Of a stretch of DNA of 64,000 nucleotides, positions 1 through 12,782 are shown piece after piece. Numbering within the stretch: the first letter of the stretch is position 1; each line of letters opens with the position of its first letter. The position numbers and the translations under genes are program-made. This DNA comes from Lentinus brumalis (taxonomy: Eukaryota; Basidiomycota; Agaricomycetes; Polyporales; Polyporaceae), in NCBI GenBank assembly GCA_001792895.1, contig MARA01000006.1:248001-312000 (forward strand), given 5' to 3'. The notes beneath the pieces were generated by a model. That model did no database searches and had not been told where the DNA came from. It worked only from the letters and a program-made list of their open reading frames with translations.

Positions 1-129
1 GGCTCTACCAGCTGCGCACTCGTCAGGTTCTACTCATGCTCCCATCTTACACGGTTAACGTTCCTCTCTAGCATCGACCCGATTTGATTCAACCTGCTTG
101 CTTGATCTCCATTCGGTGCAAGTACTTCC

Positions 130-2385
130 ATGACCGCGCCGCCGGCAGGCTCACCGACACCATGGTCATACCTATTCATCCGGTATGCGACCATCGTCCA
201 GTGCCACGACAAAAACTCACGAAGGAGCACAGATGGCTGTTCAAGTTCGTGCTCAAGATATTCTACGGCACCATAGTGGTGGAAAACGTCGACTATATAC
301 CGCCACGGGGCATACCATGGTGAGTCTCCGTCTCTCACGTTGCGGCGGACGCGTTGCTGACGGGACAACAGTATAGTTTGTGCTAACCACAGCAACTCAC
401 TCACCGATGCGTTGTGAGTGCTCCTGTACGCGTCAGTTTTTCTGGCACGCCTTAACTCGCTCGAACAGGCTCCTTGTCACTTCCATTCCATCGAGGGTTC
501 GAACACTTCGGCTCTTCCTATACGCGTGCAAGTTCTCACTTCTCGCATAACAGAAGCGCAACCTCCTCAGGTTGACTGCCAAGTCTACCCAGTTTGGAAG
601 GAAGACGTTCACGAGCTGGCTGATCGAGTCTGCGGGGACCGTGCCAATCAAGAGGCGCAAGGACTATGGGGATACGGAGGTGGACAACTCTGATGTCATG
701 CAGCATCTAATGGAGGTGAGTCAAATCGTTGATGTTGGTCGTTAGAACATATGTGAGCACCGGAGCATCCGTATGCCAGAAATTCGCCGTGGCCAGAAGT
801 GTCAGTGCAGCATATCCATTGCTGGGAGGAGCCTAGCGATGCTGTGATAGCCGTTCTAATGCACCAGCGCACTAGAGTTGCTCTGCTCTTTGCCACCTGC
901 CGCGGCCCTTTCAGCACGGTCTGACTGCGTTCATAGGCACTCGAGCTCGGGGATGCTGTTTGCCTCTTTCCGGAAGGAATGAGCAGGTACCATCCTACCA
1001 TTGCGCCACTGAAGACGGGAGGTACGTGTACGACGGCGTTACACGTATTCCACTAATCACCCACTTTCTTTCTAGTTGCACGGCTTGTCTCGGATATGCT
1101 CTCGCGCAACCGCCATAACCCGGATTTTGAGATTGATGTTCTGACCTGTTCAATCACCTACATGTCGGTTTGCCAGTCTTCACTATACCAGTTGTACTCA
1201 CATCTCTGCAGGCACCGGCAGCACTTTCGTTCTGACGTGCTAGTCACCTTCCACCCTCCCATGAAGTTCACTCCGAAGGTAAGATGCTCTGTAAGGAAGC
1301 AACGAGACCATGCTTATGGTGTCACAGAGTAATCCGGAGCTCCTCACACCAATTGATTACGCTGAGATCCGGTCGTTGACGGCGAAGATGCACCAGCAGA
1401 TCAGCTCGGGGACGTTGGATGCACCCTCGTGGAGGCTCATCCGCATAGCCAAGCTTGCCGCGAGAATTTATGCGCCGCTTGGTACGACTATGTCTCTGGG
1501 TGACTACGTCCGCGTAGTCCGAACGTTCGTCGATGCGTTCAAGTGGGCGGAAGCCCCACGGACGGGCCCCTCGAGCGAAGGTGAAGCGACTCCGCCCGAG
1601 CAGATTGCTCGCGAGGACATGAAGGTCGTACAGCTTGCGCGCGACTTAAAGGTACGTCACCTCGCTGTCATGCAAGGCCGCACAACGCTGACGCTCCGTC
1701 TCAGGAGTACCAGGACCAACTTTCCCGTTGGGGCATCAAAGATGACCGCGTCCGTCGCCCCCTCACTCGCCCAGTCATACTCTACCGGATCTGCCTGCGA
1801 GCTGTGTGGTCACTGTTCCTCCTCACCATCTCCCTACCTGGTCTCATGCTCTGGCTTCCGGTCTTTGTCACCACATTCATCGCCGTGCACCAGTTCAAGC
1901 GCACCGGGCCAGTCTGGGACACATACGACGAGATCGCGCAGTACAAGCTCACCTACGGGCTGATCTCCGGCATATGCACCTGGCTCTTCTCCATGCTCGT
2001 CACGCTCCCCTTCGCGCCATTGACCGCCGTCTTCGTACCCGTCGCGATGTGGATGAGTCTGCGATGGATGGAGGACGCAGTGTCGGCGTTCCGCGCGCTC
2101 ACATCGCTCACACGTCTCCTCTTGATTGGGAAGCCTGCTCTGCGACAGATGCGGGAGAAGCGAGAGGACCTGCACCGCCGCGTCATGGAGCTCGCCGTGG
2201 GCACACTGGGCCTGCCGGAGGAGCCAGAGAAGTACTTTGCCGAGAGCGGTGGGAAGGAGAAAGGCCGCGTACTCGGGCGGTGGGCGAGCAAGGCCAAGTA
2301 CTTCTCCGTGCGCAGGCGAAGAAAGCGTGACTGGAACGAAACGCTGCGCCTGTACGACGTCGATTATCCGGACGATGACTACTGA
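130..2385 (+). CDS. SCT1: Glycerol-3-phosphate O-acyltransferase, SCT1/GPT2 type
   Basis: Acylates glycerol-3-phosphate (and possibly dihydroxyacetone phosphate) at sn-1, the first step of glycerolipid synthesis, in the ER membrane. About ten exons join into a protein of roughly 530 residues. The first exon runs from ATG at 130 to 182, and a 50-nt intron (183-232) leads into WLFKFVLKIFYG. The acyltransferase motifs are visible: NHSNSLTD (H-x5-D, as in the yeast SCT1 class), FGRKTFTSWLIESAGTVPIK, and FPEGMSRYHP. The C-terminal half has two hydrophobic stretches (about 1815-2070) that should be membrane segments, followed by a basic tail ending in YPDDDY. It is shorter than yeast Sct1/Gpt2. The next gene is convergent, with 166 bp between the stops. 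The start is well supported because the intron-1 splice restores the frame; the family is firm, the exact SCT1 or GPT2 orthology is not. Confidence 0.88.
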
Positions 2386-2551
2386 TGAATTCCAACGTGT
2401 ATATATGATCGACCTATACAAGTGACACTAATGAATACGAGCTGTTAAACGTGTACATCGATATCGAGAGCTGAGTGGAGAGGCATGAGGGTAACAGGAT
2501 GTACAACAACACAACATATGTGCGATAGTCGATTCCGAGTAAAGAACAGTC

Positions 2552-3422
2552 TCAACCATCGATCGGACGGTATGCACGGTTACCTGCTGCCCACTGATGA
2601 CCCTTGTTAGCGGATATACCAGTGATCACCACACCAGCCGCCACCAAGAGACCAACGACCCAGGAGATGGTATTCAGAACATAGGCGAGACCTGCAGGAC
2701 GCCAATTAGGGAGCGTCGCGCGTGACTGACCAGAGCGACTCACCAGGGCGGGCGTGATTGAACGTAGGGAACGCTTCAGTGCGGTACAACTCCGTCACAA
2801 CAGCGAAGGCAGTAATTTGAGACAAGACTGTCCAAACGACACTGAGTTGTACTCGTACGAACCAACAAAGAGACCAGTTGGCCACTTACCATGCAGCACA
2901 ACCAACACCGACGCCGACTTCCAGATCCGCCTCCTCCGCGAGTGCGTCGTCACGCCAAACAGAATCGCCAGGCAAGCGACGACCGCGAACCCGATACCGA
3001 GCTCACCGAAGTAGCCTGCAGTGCTCCAGATCATGCAGAACGTCTTGTTGTCCTTCTCGCAGCCATCCGGCGCGCGCATTGGGAACGCGCGGCACTCGTA
3101 ACTGGTGTACGTGTTCTTCGAGCCACCCGGATACGGGAGCTGGATCACGCGAGTCTCGCAGCGGCGATTGAGGCCATACTCGACGACAACCTTGTCGTGG
3201 ATGATGTCCGGTTCGCTCACGACGAGCCTGGGGGTGGCTTGTGAGCAGGTTACCTGGGTTGGATCGAGGGCGGGGAGACAGACCAGTCGGGGCGCTGGAC
3301 AGAAAGGATGTTCTGTGTGGGTAGACTCAGCTTGTGCCCTCAGCTTGCGCGAAGACGGAGCTCACCAGAATCAACGTCGCGGCGACGGCGAAGAAGGCGA
3401 TCACGTAGGATGACTTCCTCAT
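2552..3422 (-). CDS. Four-TM membrane protein of unknown function (claudin-like topology)
   Basis: Reading the minus strand, ATG at 3422 opens MRKSSYVIAFFAVAATLIL, a first membrane segment. A short exon (NILSVQRPDW) is then joined through a 57-nt intron to LVVSEPDIIHDKVVVEYG. A Cys-containing outer loop follows (RRCETR, YECRAF, CEKDNKTFC), then three more hydrophobic segments (GIGFAVVACLAILFGV; a segment around VLSQITAFAVV; LNTISWVVGLLVAAGVVIT), and the chain ends at AYRPIDG. One TM, a large loop with W and paired Cys, then three TMs resembles the SUR7/PalI/claudin arrangement, but I cannot assign a named family. Four exons or more. The gene is convergent with the acyltransferase and divergent from RRP12. 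Coding is strongly supported because all splices keep the frame; function is unknown. Confidence 0.75.
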
Positions 3423-4361
3423 GGTTGGAGGTAGGCCACAAGCTCAGGAAGACGGAGGGCGGCCTAGATAATTATGTGGTGCGGAGGTGCGACGCGAGGC
3501 CTGCATCCGCGACTCGCAGTATTCGCGCTCTCGTGCGCCGCGCGCTCCGGACTAATCCTCCCTGGGACACTTTTTGTCCTTTAGTTTGCGGTAGTCTTGT
3601 TCATCACCCTGCAGTCAACTAGTCGCACCCGACATCCCACAGGACAGACCCAACGCGTCTACAAGTAGTCGTGCATAGAAGGCATCATCCAGGAACTAGA
3701 GGCTAGCATTATCCCAGGAGTGGCGAAGCAGAAGTGGGAAGGGCCAACGCATTGCACTTGAGTAGTATTCGTATACTTAGTAGCACTACATTCCGAGGTT
3801 TCTTCAGAGACTCAACAACATCGACGGGGTCAGAGCCTGTTCGAGCATCCCAGGATGAGCCACATCTCCGCGCAAAACAAATGATGTCTGCCATGAAGCG
3901 GTCGGGCGAGCCCATAGAGTTCAAGTTGTCTCTCTCACCTGCAATATCTGAGCACGCTGCACGTCACCTCTCCTGCTCTTCCTCACCTCGTATTAATGCG
4001 GATAGGCTTGAGTACATAGCGAGTCCAACATGAGATACCTACATATGCCGAACGATGATCTCACGTTATGCAGCTGTGTCGACTTCAACGAGTGCGGTGC
4101 TGCATGGTGCCACAGGGTGCCGTCCTCTCTGCACATCAAAAGGTCCGTCAATGTCTGCCTACGGGAGACAAGCCACAGGGTGTTGTGCGTAGGAACCCAA
4201 CAGCGACCGACAATCAGTGTGCAGATATCGTCGAGAAATATTCGAACTTGAAGACCGTGCGGCTTCGGGAAAGCCGGCCCGACGGATACCAGCGGCACAA
4301 GTTTTTCTTGCTTTCGGTTGTCTGCAGTTGTCTGCCCATCGTCGAGGACAACCTGCACATC
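3423..4361. other. Intergenic region between divergent genes (four-TM protein and RRP12)
   Basis: About 940 bp holding both promoters. The open frames here are short, lack codon bias, and match no family I know. No clear TATA box or repeat was seen. Confidence 0.5.
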
Positions 4362-7300
4362 ATGGCCGACAACGTCGAGTCTGTGCTCTCCAAAATCCGC
4401 CCTCACACCTCCTCCTCCCTCGCGCACCAAAAGGCTCCTGCAACGCTTCTCCGTGCGATCGAGGCCACTTTCCGCGAACAAAACACGGAGCCTTCGGCGA
4501 CTGCTTATTTCGCCGCACTCATCACTACTCTCGACGGCGCCCTCCAGTCGTCGCGAGCATCCGGACCTGCCCTCGGAGAGGGTGATGTGCTCCCTGCTGT
4601 ACTCTACCTTCTCGCTGCGGTCGCGCCCTACGTTCCCCATCCAGTGATCCGCTCTCATCTCTCTACCGTCCTCTCCTTGACGTCCCCGCTATTCCCTACT
4701 CTGTCTGCACATGCACCACCCTTGCGCTCACAGCTCACACTCTATGGCACCATCTTGATCGCTCTGGAACGCCCTCAACTCGACACTCAGGGCCTCCGGC
4801 AGGCATTCATGACTATCGTCCAACTCACCCTCGATCCGCGTCCGAAGGTGCGCAGGAAGGCGGCAGAGATTGTCAAGGATGTTCTTTCGGCACCCCCACG
4901 TCCTCTCATCAAGCACCCGTATGCGGAGAGGGTCGCGGAATGGGTGAAAGCTGCACTCACAGAAGTGAGTGCGGGTGGTGTCCCGAAGTTTAAGGGCAAG
5001 AAGGCGGAGTCAGAGGGCTCGGAGGCAGCCATCCATCTCCTCGCGTTCGTGCGCCCGGTGCTACCCACACTACCCGCTGAGGTGCGTATCAAGATTTCAT
5101 CCTCGGATTGAACATCCTCCTCTCGCTCCGGTTTTCTCGGAGTGCTAGAGATCCAAGTATCTGTGCATCAGCTATCGTCGACTGAGGCCGGGCGGGGAGG
5201 ACGAGTCCTTCTCATGTTCGAATGACTGACGACCGTTTGTGCAGTCGCTTTCCTCAATCACCTCATCTCTGCTGCTCCTCCCGCGTCTAGGAAACCCGTA
5301 CCTCTCCCAGTCAGCATACTCCATCCTGTCTGACCTACTAGCACTCTCAATGGACGATCCTACCGTGAACATCCAGTCCCACATGTCTGACATGCTCAAG
5401 GTTGTCCTCTCCTCTCCCCCTTTACGGAGCGATTCTGCCCTCACGGCGGCTTGGGCCGGTGTGCTCGGCAACACCATGCTCGCGTACCACCAGCACAACG
5501 CCGATGAGTGTGCGGCGGAGCTTGGCAAGGTCTGGAAGGCGATATGGAATCTACTTGACTCACAGGACGCTGCAACGCGCAAGGCCGCAGCAGAGGCCTT
5601 GTCAACCCTTGGCCAATGTTTCACACCCGCCCTTATCGCCGCTGCAATCAAGGAGAAGGACTCCGCGGAACGAAAGTCTGTACTGGGCAAGATCATCTCG
5701 CAGACAACGGACGCGCTTGACTCTCTTGCCCACGCCCGGGCCATACCAGACATTCTGTTTGTCGCATCCTCACTAATAGAAAACCTGCGATACCGAGGCG
5801 GTTCAAGGAAGAACCCTACTGCTGCGGAGCAACTTTTGCAGCCTCTAGTGACGAAGATCGCGGATTTGAGGGTACAGAAGACTTTCGAACACAAGGAGGC
5901 AGCCGATGCGACACTCAGTACCGCCATGCGTGTTCTTGGACCACAAGTCCTGCTTGCCTGGCTGCCTCTTAACCTTGAAACGGTGGATAGGTATGCATAC
6001 CCAGTCAGTGCACTCACTGAATTGATAGCTTACGCTGAGTAGACAAGCAGGTCGTGAGCCTCGCGCGTTCCTCCTTCCATTGCTGGCGCAGCCACATCCT
6101 TCCCCCCTCGGTCACTTCTTGTCTTACTTCGTTCCACTCACTGAGCGGATGTTTGAACTCCAAGCGACGGCCGAGGCAGAAGGTCGCCAGTCGGAGGCAA
6201 AGGTCTGGAGTGTGCTCATCGAGCAAATATGGGTCGGGCTACCAGGCTATTGCTGGGCCCCTGCAGACCTCAAAGAGGTGCGCTATAGCTTGGCAATACC
6301 GGGATAACCATTGCTCATCATCAATATCTAGTCCCTCACCACTCAGTTCTCGCAACTGCTCTCACAGCTACTTTACAATCAACCAGAGTTACGGCCCGCC
6401 GTGCTCCGTGCACTGAAGATCATGGTCGACTCGAATGTCGCACTTGCGAGCGAAGACCCTGAGAAGATCGCGAAGCTGCCGGCGAGTGTTCGCGCGGACC
6501 CGATCTCTACGGAGGAGGCTCAGGCCAACGTTGCCTTTCTTCGGACTCAGGCCGAGAGCTGGCTTGCTGTATTGTTCAATGTGTTTGGCAGCGTCGGCCG
6601 AGACAGCCAGGGTATGGTCGGCGATGTCGTCAGTGCGTGGATCGCCATCGCTGATGCGAAGGTATGTCACCCGCCATGGTGCAATGAGGTTTGGACACTC
6701 ATTATTGATTCAGGAAGTTGCGCAAGCGTATCGCAAGCTTGTCACACTATTCACGCAAAGCCTTGCCAAAGCGCAAGCTGCTCCTGCTAAGGGGCTTGCA
6801 TCGGATACTATGACGGTCGTGACACAAGATCTGCTCTTGCTTGCTCTTCCATATCTCTCTGCAGAGGATGCAACCGCCCTTTTGAACATGTACCTTGTCT
6901 CCGACGTCCTCGAGAGCAGGGACAACGGCGTACAGAAGCGGGGGTACAAGATCCTTGCTCGTTTGGTCGAGAGCGGAAAGGTGGAAGTAGACGCGGCCGC
7001 AGTGCTGAAGAAGCTGGAAGGCTTGGCCGATGGTCTCGCTGCCGCTGCGAAGAAGGACCGCTTCCAACTGTTTGCTGCGCTCGTGCCCGTCATCCCCAAG
7101 GAGTCCCTCCATCTCATCCCCTCCATCATTCCCGAGGCCGTGTTGGGCACCAAGGAGCCGTCGGAGAAGGCGCGCAATGCCGCATTTGACCTCATCGTCG
7201 CTATGGGCAAGAAGATGACCGAAGGAGGCGTTGTGAAGCGCCAAAATATAGAGGGCATGGACGAAGATGGAGCTGGAGATGGTGTGGTTCCTCATCTTTG

Positions 7301-8663
7301 GCTAATCTCGTCTATACTGACCATCATGTGCAGCGACGGCCAACATCGAGGAATACATGACGATGGTGGCGGGTGGCCTGGCTGGCGCATCCCCACACAT
7401 GATCAGCGCGACGGTTACCGCCATCTCCCGTCTTGTCTTCGAGTTCAGAGGTTTGTCCGCTTCTTCTACTTCGTACACCCGCCTCTTACCCCAGACAAAC
7501 AGATACGATTTCGAGCAACATGTTGTCGGAGATCTTCACCACACTGCTCGTCTTCGTCACCTCCGCCAACCGCGAGATCGTGAAGTCCGTCCTCGGCTTC
7601 ATCAAGCTCGCCATCCACACCATGCCGGCGGAGCTCATGCGCCCACACCTCAAGGAGCTCGTACCGGCGCTGCTCAGGTGGTCACACGACCACAAGAACC
7701 ACTTCAAGGCCAAGGTCCGCCACATCTTCGAGCGCATGATCAGAAGGTTTGGCTGGGAAGATGTCTACGGATGCGCCCAGGAAGAGGAGGCACGCAAGGT
7801 TCTGGTGAACATCAAGAAGCGCAAGGACCGGGCCAAGCGGAAGCGCGCAAACGCAGTGGAGGACGATGACGATGTACCCAAGGTGAAGCCCGTCGCTGGG
7901 GATGCCTTCGAAGACGTGCTGTACGGAAGCGAGAGCGAGCTCGACGACAGCGATGATGAGGACCGTCCGTCACAAACCGCCACTGCCTCGAAACGTAAAG
8001 GGAAGGACGCAGGTGCGCGCCTGCGTGTGGACAATGACGAGCCCATGGACCTGCTCTCTGGTGCTGCATCTCGTGTCACGAGTAAGTGCATCGTGGCATC
8101 CATTCAGACGATTGCTGATAAGCTGCCATTACAGCTGCGAACGCCGCTAGGCGCAAGAAGCCCGGACAGGATGCTGCGCGGTTCAAGACAGACGACGACA
8201 CTGGCAAGATGGTCATCGAGTCTGACTCAGAGGCGGAGGAGGCTGCTGCAGGCGAGGAGAATGTCGAGGGCGACGCCTACCGCGAGAGCTTGACGTCTGT
8301 GGATGGGTTCACACGCGGTCCCAATGGGAGGGTAAAGTTCAACAAGGACACGAAGAAGCGGCGGCGGGAGAACGAGGAAGCAGATATGGACGTCGAAATG
8401 GCGGACGCAGAGGCACAGAAGTCCCACAAGAAGACGAAGAGGAAGGCAGAGCCGAAGTTTGGCCAAGAGTTCAAGGCGAAGGTTGGTCACTCTCCTCGCT
8501 TTGCCTCCTTCCCAGCCGATGGCTCACCCATTCATTCTGATAACAGAAGGCCGGTGGAGATGTCAAAAAGGGCGGCGTGGATCCTTACGCCTACATGTCC
8601 CTCTCGCAGGCCGCGAAGAAGCAGAACCGTGGCGGCCGGATCGGTATCGCAGGCAAGCGCTGA
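4362..8663 (+). CDS. RRP12: Ribosomal RNA-processing protein 12 (HEAT-repeat, NUC173)
   Basis: Rrp12 is a karyopherin-like HEAT-repeat protein needed for late pre-rRNA processing and nuclear export of pre-ribosomal subunits. The start MADNVESVLSKIRPHTSSSL at 4362 matches the usual N-terminus; the frame is open further upstream but that part is not family-like. Helical HEAT repeats run through most of the protein (for example RKAAAEALSTLGQCF, ANREIVKSVLGFIKLAIH, AKVRHIFERMIRRFGWEDV). The C-terminus is charged and low complexity (KKRKDRAKRKR, acidic ESDSEAEEA, basic KKRRRENEE). It ends in the family signature DPYAYMSLSQAAKK...GRIGIAGKR, with TGA at 8661. About nine exons, and roughly 1,200-1,300 residues, the usual size. 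The first intron after the N-terminal exon is long (about 160 nt). No break was found. Confidence 0.95.
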
Positions 8664-8897
8664 GTGCTGTTGTATGGTCACTCTATATCTGTACGCCGTG
8701 TATTCTCATAGACTTTGGATTGACTCCGTACTTGGTTGTCCTCGTGAGGCCATACTGCGAAGGCTCACCCGTGGGGTATAAGTATAGCGGCCGCCCAAGA
8801 GTCCGCCACGATCGTGTAAGTCTTCCTGTTCCTGGTACGAGACGCTTGACCCGGCGCGCTTTGGGCAGGATGGCTTCCTGATGAGCTGTGTGGAGAA

Positions 8898-8903
8898 TAT
8901 AAG
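8898..8903 (+). promoter_or_regulatory. Candidate TATA box (TATAAG) for the FAD monooxygenase
   Basis: The hexamer lies 93 nt upstream of the ATG at 8991, in the 330-bp gap after RRP12. Spacing suits a core promoter. It is a short motif, so the call rests on position only. Confidence 0.4.
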
Positions 8904-8990
8904 AGTGGGAGAGCGGGACGAGTCGGCTTTGCTCTTACATTCCTCCCGCTGCTGTGTTCGTGAGACTCCGTGGGTCGCGGTATCAAGCAG

Positions 8991-10758
8991 ATGGGAGTAA
9001 AGTTCCGAGTAGCGATCTGGTGTGTATCATCAAGCCTCGCTCACCGCCAAAGGCTGACGCTCTTCGCAAGTGGCGGCGGCATAGGTGGCTTGACGTTGGC
9101 CGTAGCGCTTTCTAGATATCATGACATCCAGGTGGATGTGTATGAAGCCGCAGGCCAGTTCAAGGAGATCGGCGCCGGTGTTATGATATGGGCCCGGACA
9201 TGGGAAATCCTCTCTATGCTCGGCATGGCTGAAGATTTTGCTCGTATCGCACATGCACCTCCCAATCGGTCTCCTGGTAGGTATTCTTTATCACGTCTCG
9301 TAGTTTGTCTGCTTAATTCCGAGTCCGTGCAGGCATTGGCTTCGACTATCGCAAGTCCGACCAATTGCAGGAGGGCTCCCGATTTTACTTGTTCCAGGTG
9401 CCATGTATGTGTCCAACAATATCATGTTCATCTCCCGAGCTTGCTCACATAGACATCCTGTAGATGGGTGCATCCGATTCCACAGAGCACAGTTTCTCGA
9501 TGTCCTAGTCAGCCACCTCCCGGAAGGTGTCGCCCACTTCGGGAAGCGCCTCACCACATACACCAACCAACCCAAGTCACACGGAGGGGATACTCCGATC
9601 GCCCTCCAGTTTGCGGACGGCTCGACAGCTGTATGCGATCTGCTCGTTGGATGTGACGGCATCAAGTCGACCATCCGGAAGCAGATGCTCGAGGAACACG
9701 TCCACAAGCGTGGAGGCGACCGCAAACTCCTGGACCACATCGACCCCGTGTGGAGCGGGACGATCGCATACAGGGCCCTCATTCCAGTCCGACGTCTGGT
9801 GAAACCTGACGGGCAGAAGCATAGAACTATAGACAGTCCCATGATGGTGCGTGTCGGCACCTGCTGGAACTTCGAGGTTCCGCTGGCTTACTCAAAGAAT
9901 GGATTCAGTATTGCGGAAAGGACAAGGTATACTACCCCGTTTAACAACACCCGTTGCCAGGTGCACTGATTACGGGATTAACGCAGCACGTCGTGAGCTA
10001 CTCTATATCAGCGGGTTCGATCGTGAACGTCGTCACGTTGGCATCTCAGCCACAGCTGTACGGATCCCCTTTTAACGGTCCGTGGGTGACGGATTGCAGT
10101 CCGACTGAGGTGCAGGAATGCTACGCGGGTTGGGAGCCGGAAGTGCAAGAATTATTGAAGGTCAGTAATCCTTGAACTCTCCTTGAGGACGAAGCACTGT
10201 GGGTGACACGGTCTCGCAGTGCATCGAGAAGCCGACCAGATGGGCCATACACGAACTGAAGCCGCTGCCATTCTACTTCACTGGCAGGGTAGTGCTGCTC
10301 GGAGATGCAGTCTGTGGCATTTTACGTTTTACAACCCTAGTTTGGCCCACTAAGTTGTTCGATGACAGGCTCACGCTATGACGCCACACCAAGGGGCAGG
10401 AGCTGGGCAAGCCATCGAAGTGCGTTTTGCATTGGCTGGCCGAACTGAAGCTCACATTCCAGCCCTCCAGGATGCGTTTGTCTTGGCAGAAGTGTTGGGA
10501 CATCGTCATACCTCTCGATCCGCAATTCCGAGGGCGCTCACAGCTTATGAACGCGTCCGTCTCCCGATGGCCAATCATGTCCTCGAGGGCTCCAGACAAT
10601 CAGGAAACATGTACGAGTTCAATGGTCCCCTCGGCGATAACCTGGTTCCCCTAGGCCCCTTGATTGGAAGCCAATGGGACTGGCTTTGGGACACCACGCC
10701 GCAGAGTGAACGAGATAGAGCGTTGGGAATGCTTCAGTCCATGAGAGCAGCCCTGTAG
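8991..10758 (+). CDS. FAD-dependent monooxygenase (salicylate-hydroxylase-like, group A)
   Basis: Group A flavoprotein hydroxylases use NAD(P)H and O2 to hydroxylate aromatic or related substrates. The first exon (MGVKFRVAI) splices at an AAG acceptor to give VAICGGGIGGLTLAVAL, a Rossmann dinucleotide fingerprint (GxGxxG); Glu in DVYEAAGQF should bind the ribose. The middle carries DLLVGCDGIKSTIRK, the DG motif, and the C-terminal part carries GRVVLLGDAAHAMTPHQGAG, the GD motif that binds the FAD pyrophosphate. All key cofactor motifs are present over about eight exons. The protein ends MLQSMRAAL, TAG at 10756. The substrate cannot be told; salicylate hydroxylase, 6-hydroxynicotinate 3-monooxygenase and secondary-metabolism enzymes look alike. 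It is convergent with ETFA (58 bp between stops). Confidence 0.9.
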
Positions 10759-10816
10759 GCGCGGGGGATCACGGAGTACATTGTGTAGAGTCGCCATTGC
10801 TGATTGCATTGTGCGC

Positions 10817-11966
10817 CTACTGCTTCAATTTCTGTACAAGCTCTGGGACCGCGTCGTACAAATCCGCGACAAGGCCAACGTCCGCCACCTGGAAGATAGG
10901 CGCCTCCGGATCCTAGCGTAATACCAATCAGTATGCAACCGCGACGACCAGTAAAATTACTTGCCTTGTTGATGGCAACGATGAGCTTCGAGTCCTTCAT
11001 TCCTGCCAAGTGCTGAATGGCGCCGGAGATGCCGATAGCCATGTAGAGCTCAGGCGCGACAACCTTGCCAGTCTGGCCGACCTGTAGCGAGTTGTCCGCG
11101 TAGCCCGCATCCACCGCTGCGCGCGACGCGCCGATAGCAGCACCGAGTGCGTCCGCGAGAGGCTCAAGCGTCGACTTGAACGTCTCCGCGTTCTTCAGCG
11201 CACGACCACCCGACACCACGCGGCTAGCCGAGCCAAGGTCAGGCCGGTCCGACTTCGTAAGGTCCGTCCTGACGTGCTGCGTAGGCGGATTGGGCACCTC
11301 AACGGGATCTACTGCTTGCGCCTCCGCCTGGGTGTTCTGGTCTTCGGTAGCGGCCTTGAACGCGGTTGAGCGGACGGTGAAGAACTTGACACGGAGTGAA
11401 GATGGGGCCTTGACGGTCGCAATTGCGTTCCCAGCATAGATCGGACGCGTAAAGGTGGTCGCATTCGAGGAAGCATCGTGCTCGAGCGAGGTGATGTCCG
11501 AGACCGCGGGCAGGTCAAGCCTTGCGGCGGTACGGGGGAGGATGGACTTGGCGGATGACGAGTGTGCAGAGACAGCATGGGTGTACGGACTGTTCTCTCC
11601 CAGCAGCTTCTCAAGTAGAGGGGAGACGGTCTCTGGGAGTGCATGGGAGTACTGCTCCGAAGCTGAGTGGAGGACAGTCGAGACTCCCTTCAGCCTGACC
11701 ACACATCTCAACATCCGTAAGGCTCACGAGAAGTTGCAGACTCACTTCTTCGCCTTCTCCACGACGTCTTTCACCTGATCCGGTGCTCCAATCACCAGAC
11801 CGGTGACCTGTCCTCCGAGTTGCTGAGCGGCTGCGAGGGCAGACAGCGACCCCGAGTCAATGACGCCCTCCCGATGTTCGAGGAAAACAAGGGCATGGGG
11901 ACCAGTTGCAGTCGCGTAGTGTCTGGACAGAGGTCGGCAGCGGAGGACTGGGCGTAGGCGGAGCAT
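10817..11966 (-). CDS. ETFA: Electron transfer flavoprotein alpha subunit, mitochondrial
   Basis: ETF-alpha with ETF-beta takes electrons from acyl-CoA and other dehydrogenases in the mitochondrial matrix and passes them to ETF:ubiquinone oxidoreductase. The minus-strand start [20 protein letters not shown] is a typical Arg-rich, acid-free presequence. Domain I follows ([20 protein letters not shown]). The C-terminal FAD domain shows [43 protein letters not shown] and [20 protein letters not shown], then the last exon [20 protein letters not shown]. These match the conserved FAD-binding core. Three exons, about 350 residues, normal length. It shares an 816-bp divergent upstream region with the large helicase gene. 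Confidence 0.95.
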
Positions 11967-12782
11967 GGTGGTCGGAGAACAAGTGCTACCCGGTGCTACC
12001 CCAGACGGGTCATCGGGATCGTCGCCCAATCCGTCTCATTCACGTGCGCCTCCAACAGGCGCTCGCGATAACGTCACCGTCGTTTTAACCCTTCAGCTTC
12101 AGCGCTCAGCCTCAACCACCGCCGGCCAGTACTCTCATCCTGGAAGAGCCCACGGTATCATGTCTGGCACACATATACGTAGCTTGGCTACTCGCATGGT
12201 TGGTCGCAGACGAAAGGCACCGCTGTTCTGCGAAGTACGTCGGCGAGGAACTCGTGGTACGTCAATTTATCTACAATCCTCGCGATGTCCGAGGATGCTC
12301 ACTCTGATTCTCTACAGCTAAGCACATTTTGTCCCAGCTCGGGCACATGAGGCTGAGAACAATGGCTATTATCAATGACGCCTGGACGTTCCCAAGCTCA
12401 GTGCGCGCTGGTGCTGCGGTAGATGGTAGCGCTCTGCGGCTAGCGGATCCTCTCCCGAGGGACGTAGGCCGTGCACCGTGCACGCCGTCGTCATTGCAGC
12501 CCTGGTAATTTTTGTCTGCGTGAAACGACATCTGGTACCCTGTCTCCGAGGGACTCGTCGCACGGTGTACGTGTTCCTGTCCTCGGGGGGAACCCCGACT
12601 TGAATTTGCTCACCTTCGTAGCAGTGTTCCATACAGGTCCAGGCTTCGTATAAGGTTCGCGCGTGCCCGTGTACCTCACGGGATTGGTTGTCACGACATG
12701 TGCGACCTTCTAGCGCTCAAGCATCTCGTATAAAGGTAGCCACAACGTGATGCCTCGTGTGTTTCCCTCCTCCCCGCTCACC
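11967..12782. other. Divergent intergenic region, ETFA / helicase
   Basis: 816 bp with only short open frames. The hexamer CACGTG (E-box-like) occurs near 12040 on the ETFA side and a TATA-like hexamer near 12729 on the helicase side. I see no supported gene. Confidence 0.5.
12729..12734 (+). promoter_or_regulatory. Candidate TATA box (TATAAA) for the helicase gene
   Basis: It lies 54 nt upstream of the ATG at 12783. If transcription starts about 30 nt downstream, the ATG at 12750 would lie outside the mRNA, which favours 12783 (MSSSGSMPRCRYYGTPGG) as the start. Confidence 0.5.

Noticed and set aside
494..510. GGTTCGAAC sequence resembling a tRNA B box
   Set aside because: It lies at an exon-intron edge of the acyltransferase and no A box or cloverleaf surrounds it.
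1834..2421. 195-codon minus-strand frame and 174-codon plus-strand frame
   Set aside because: Shadows of the last acyltransferase exon.
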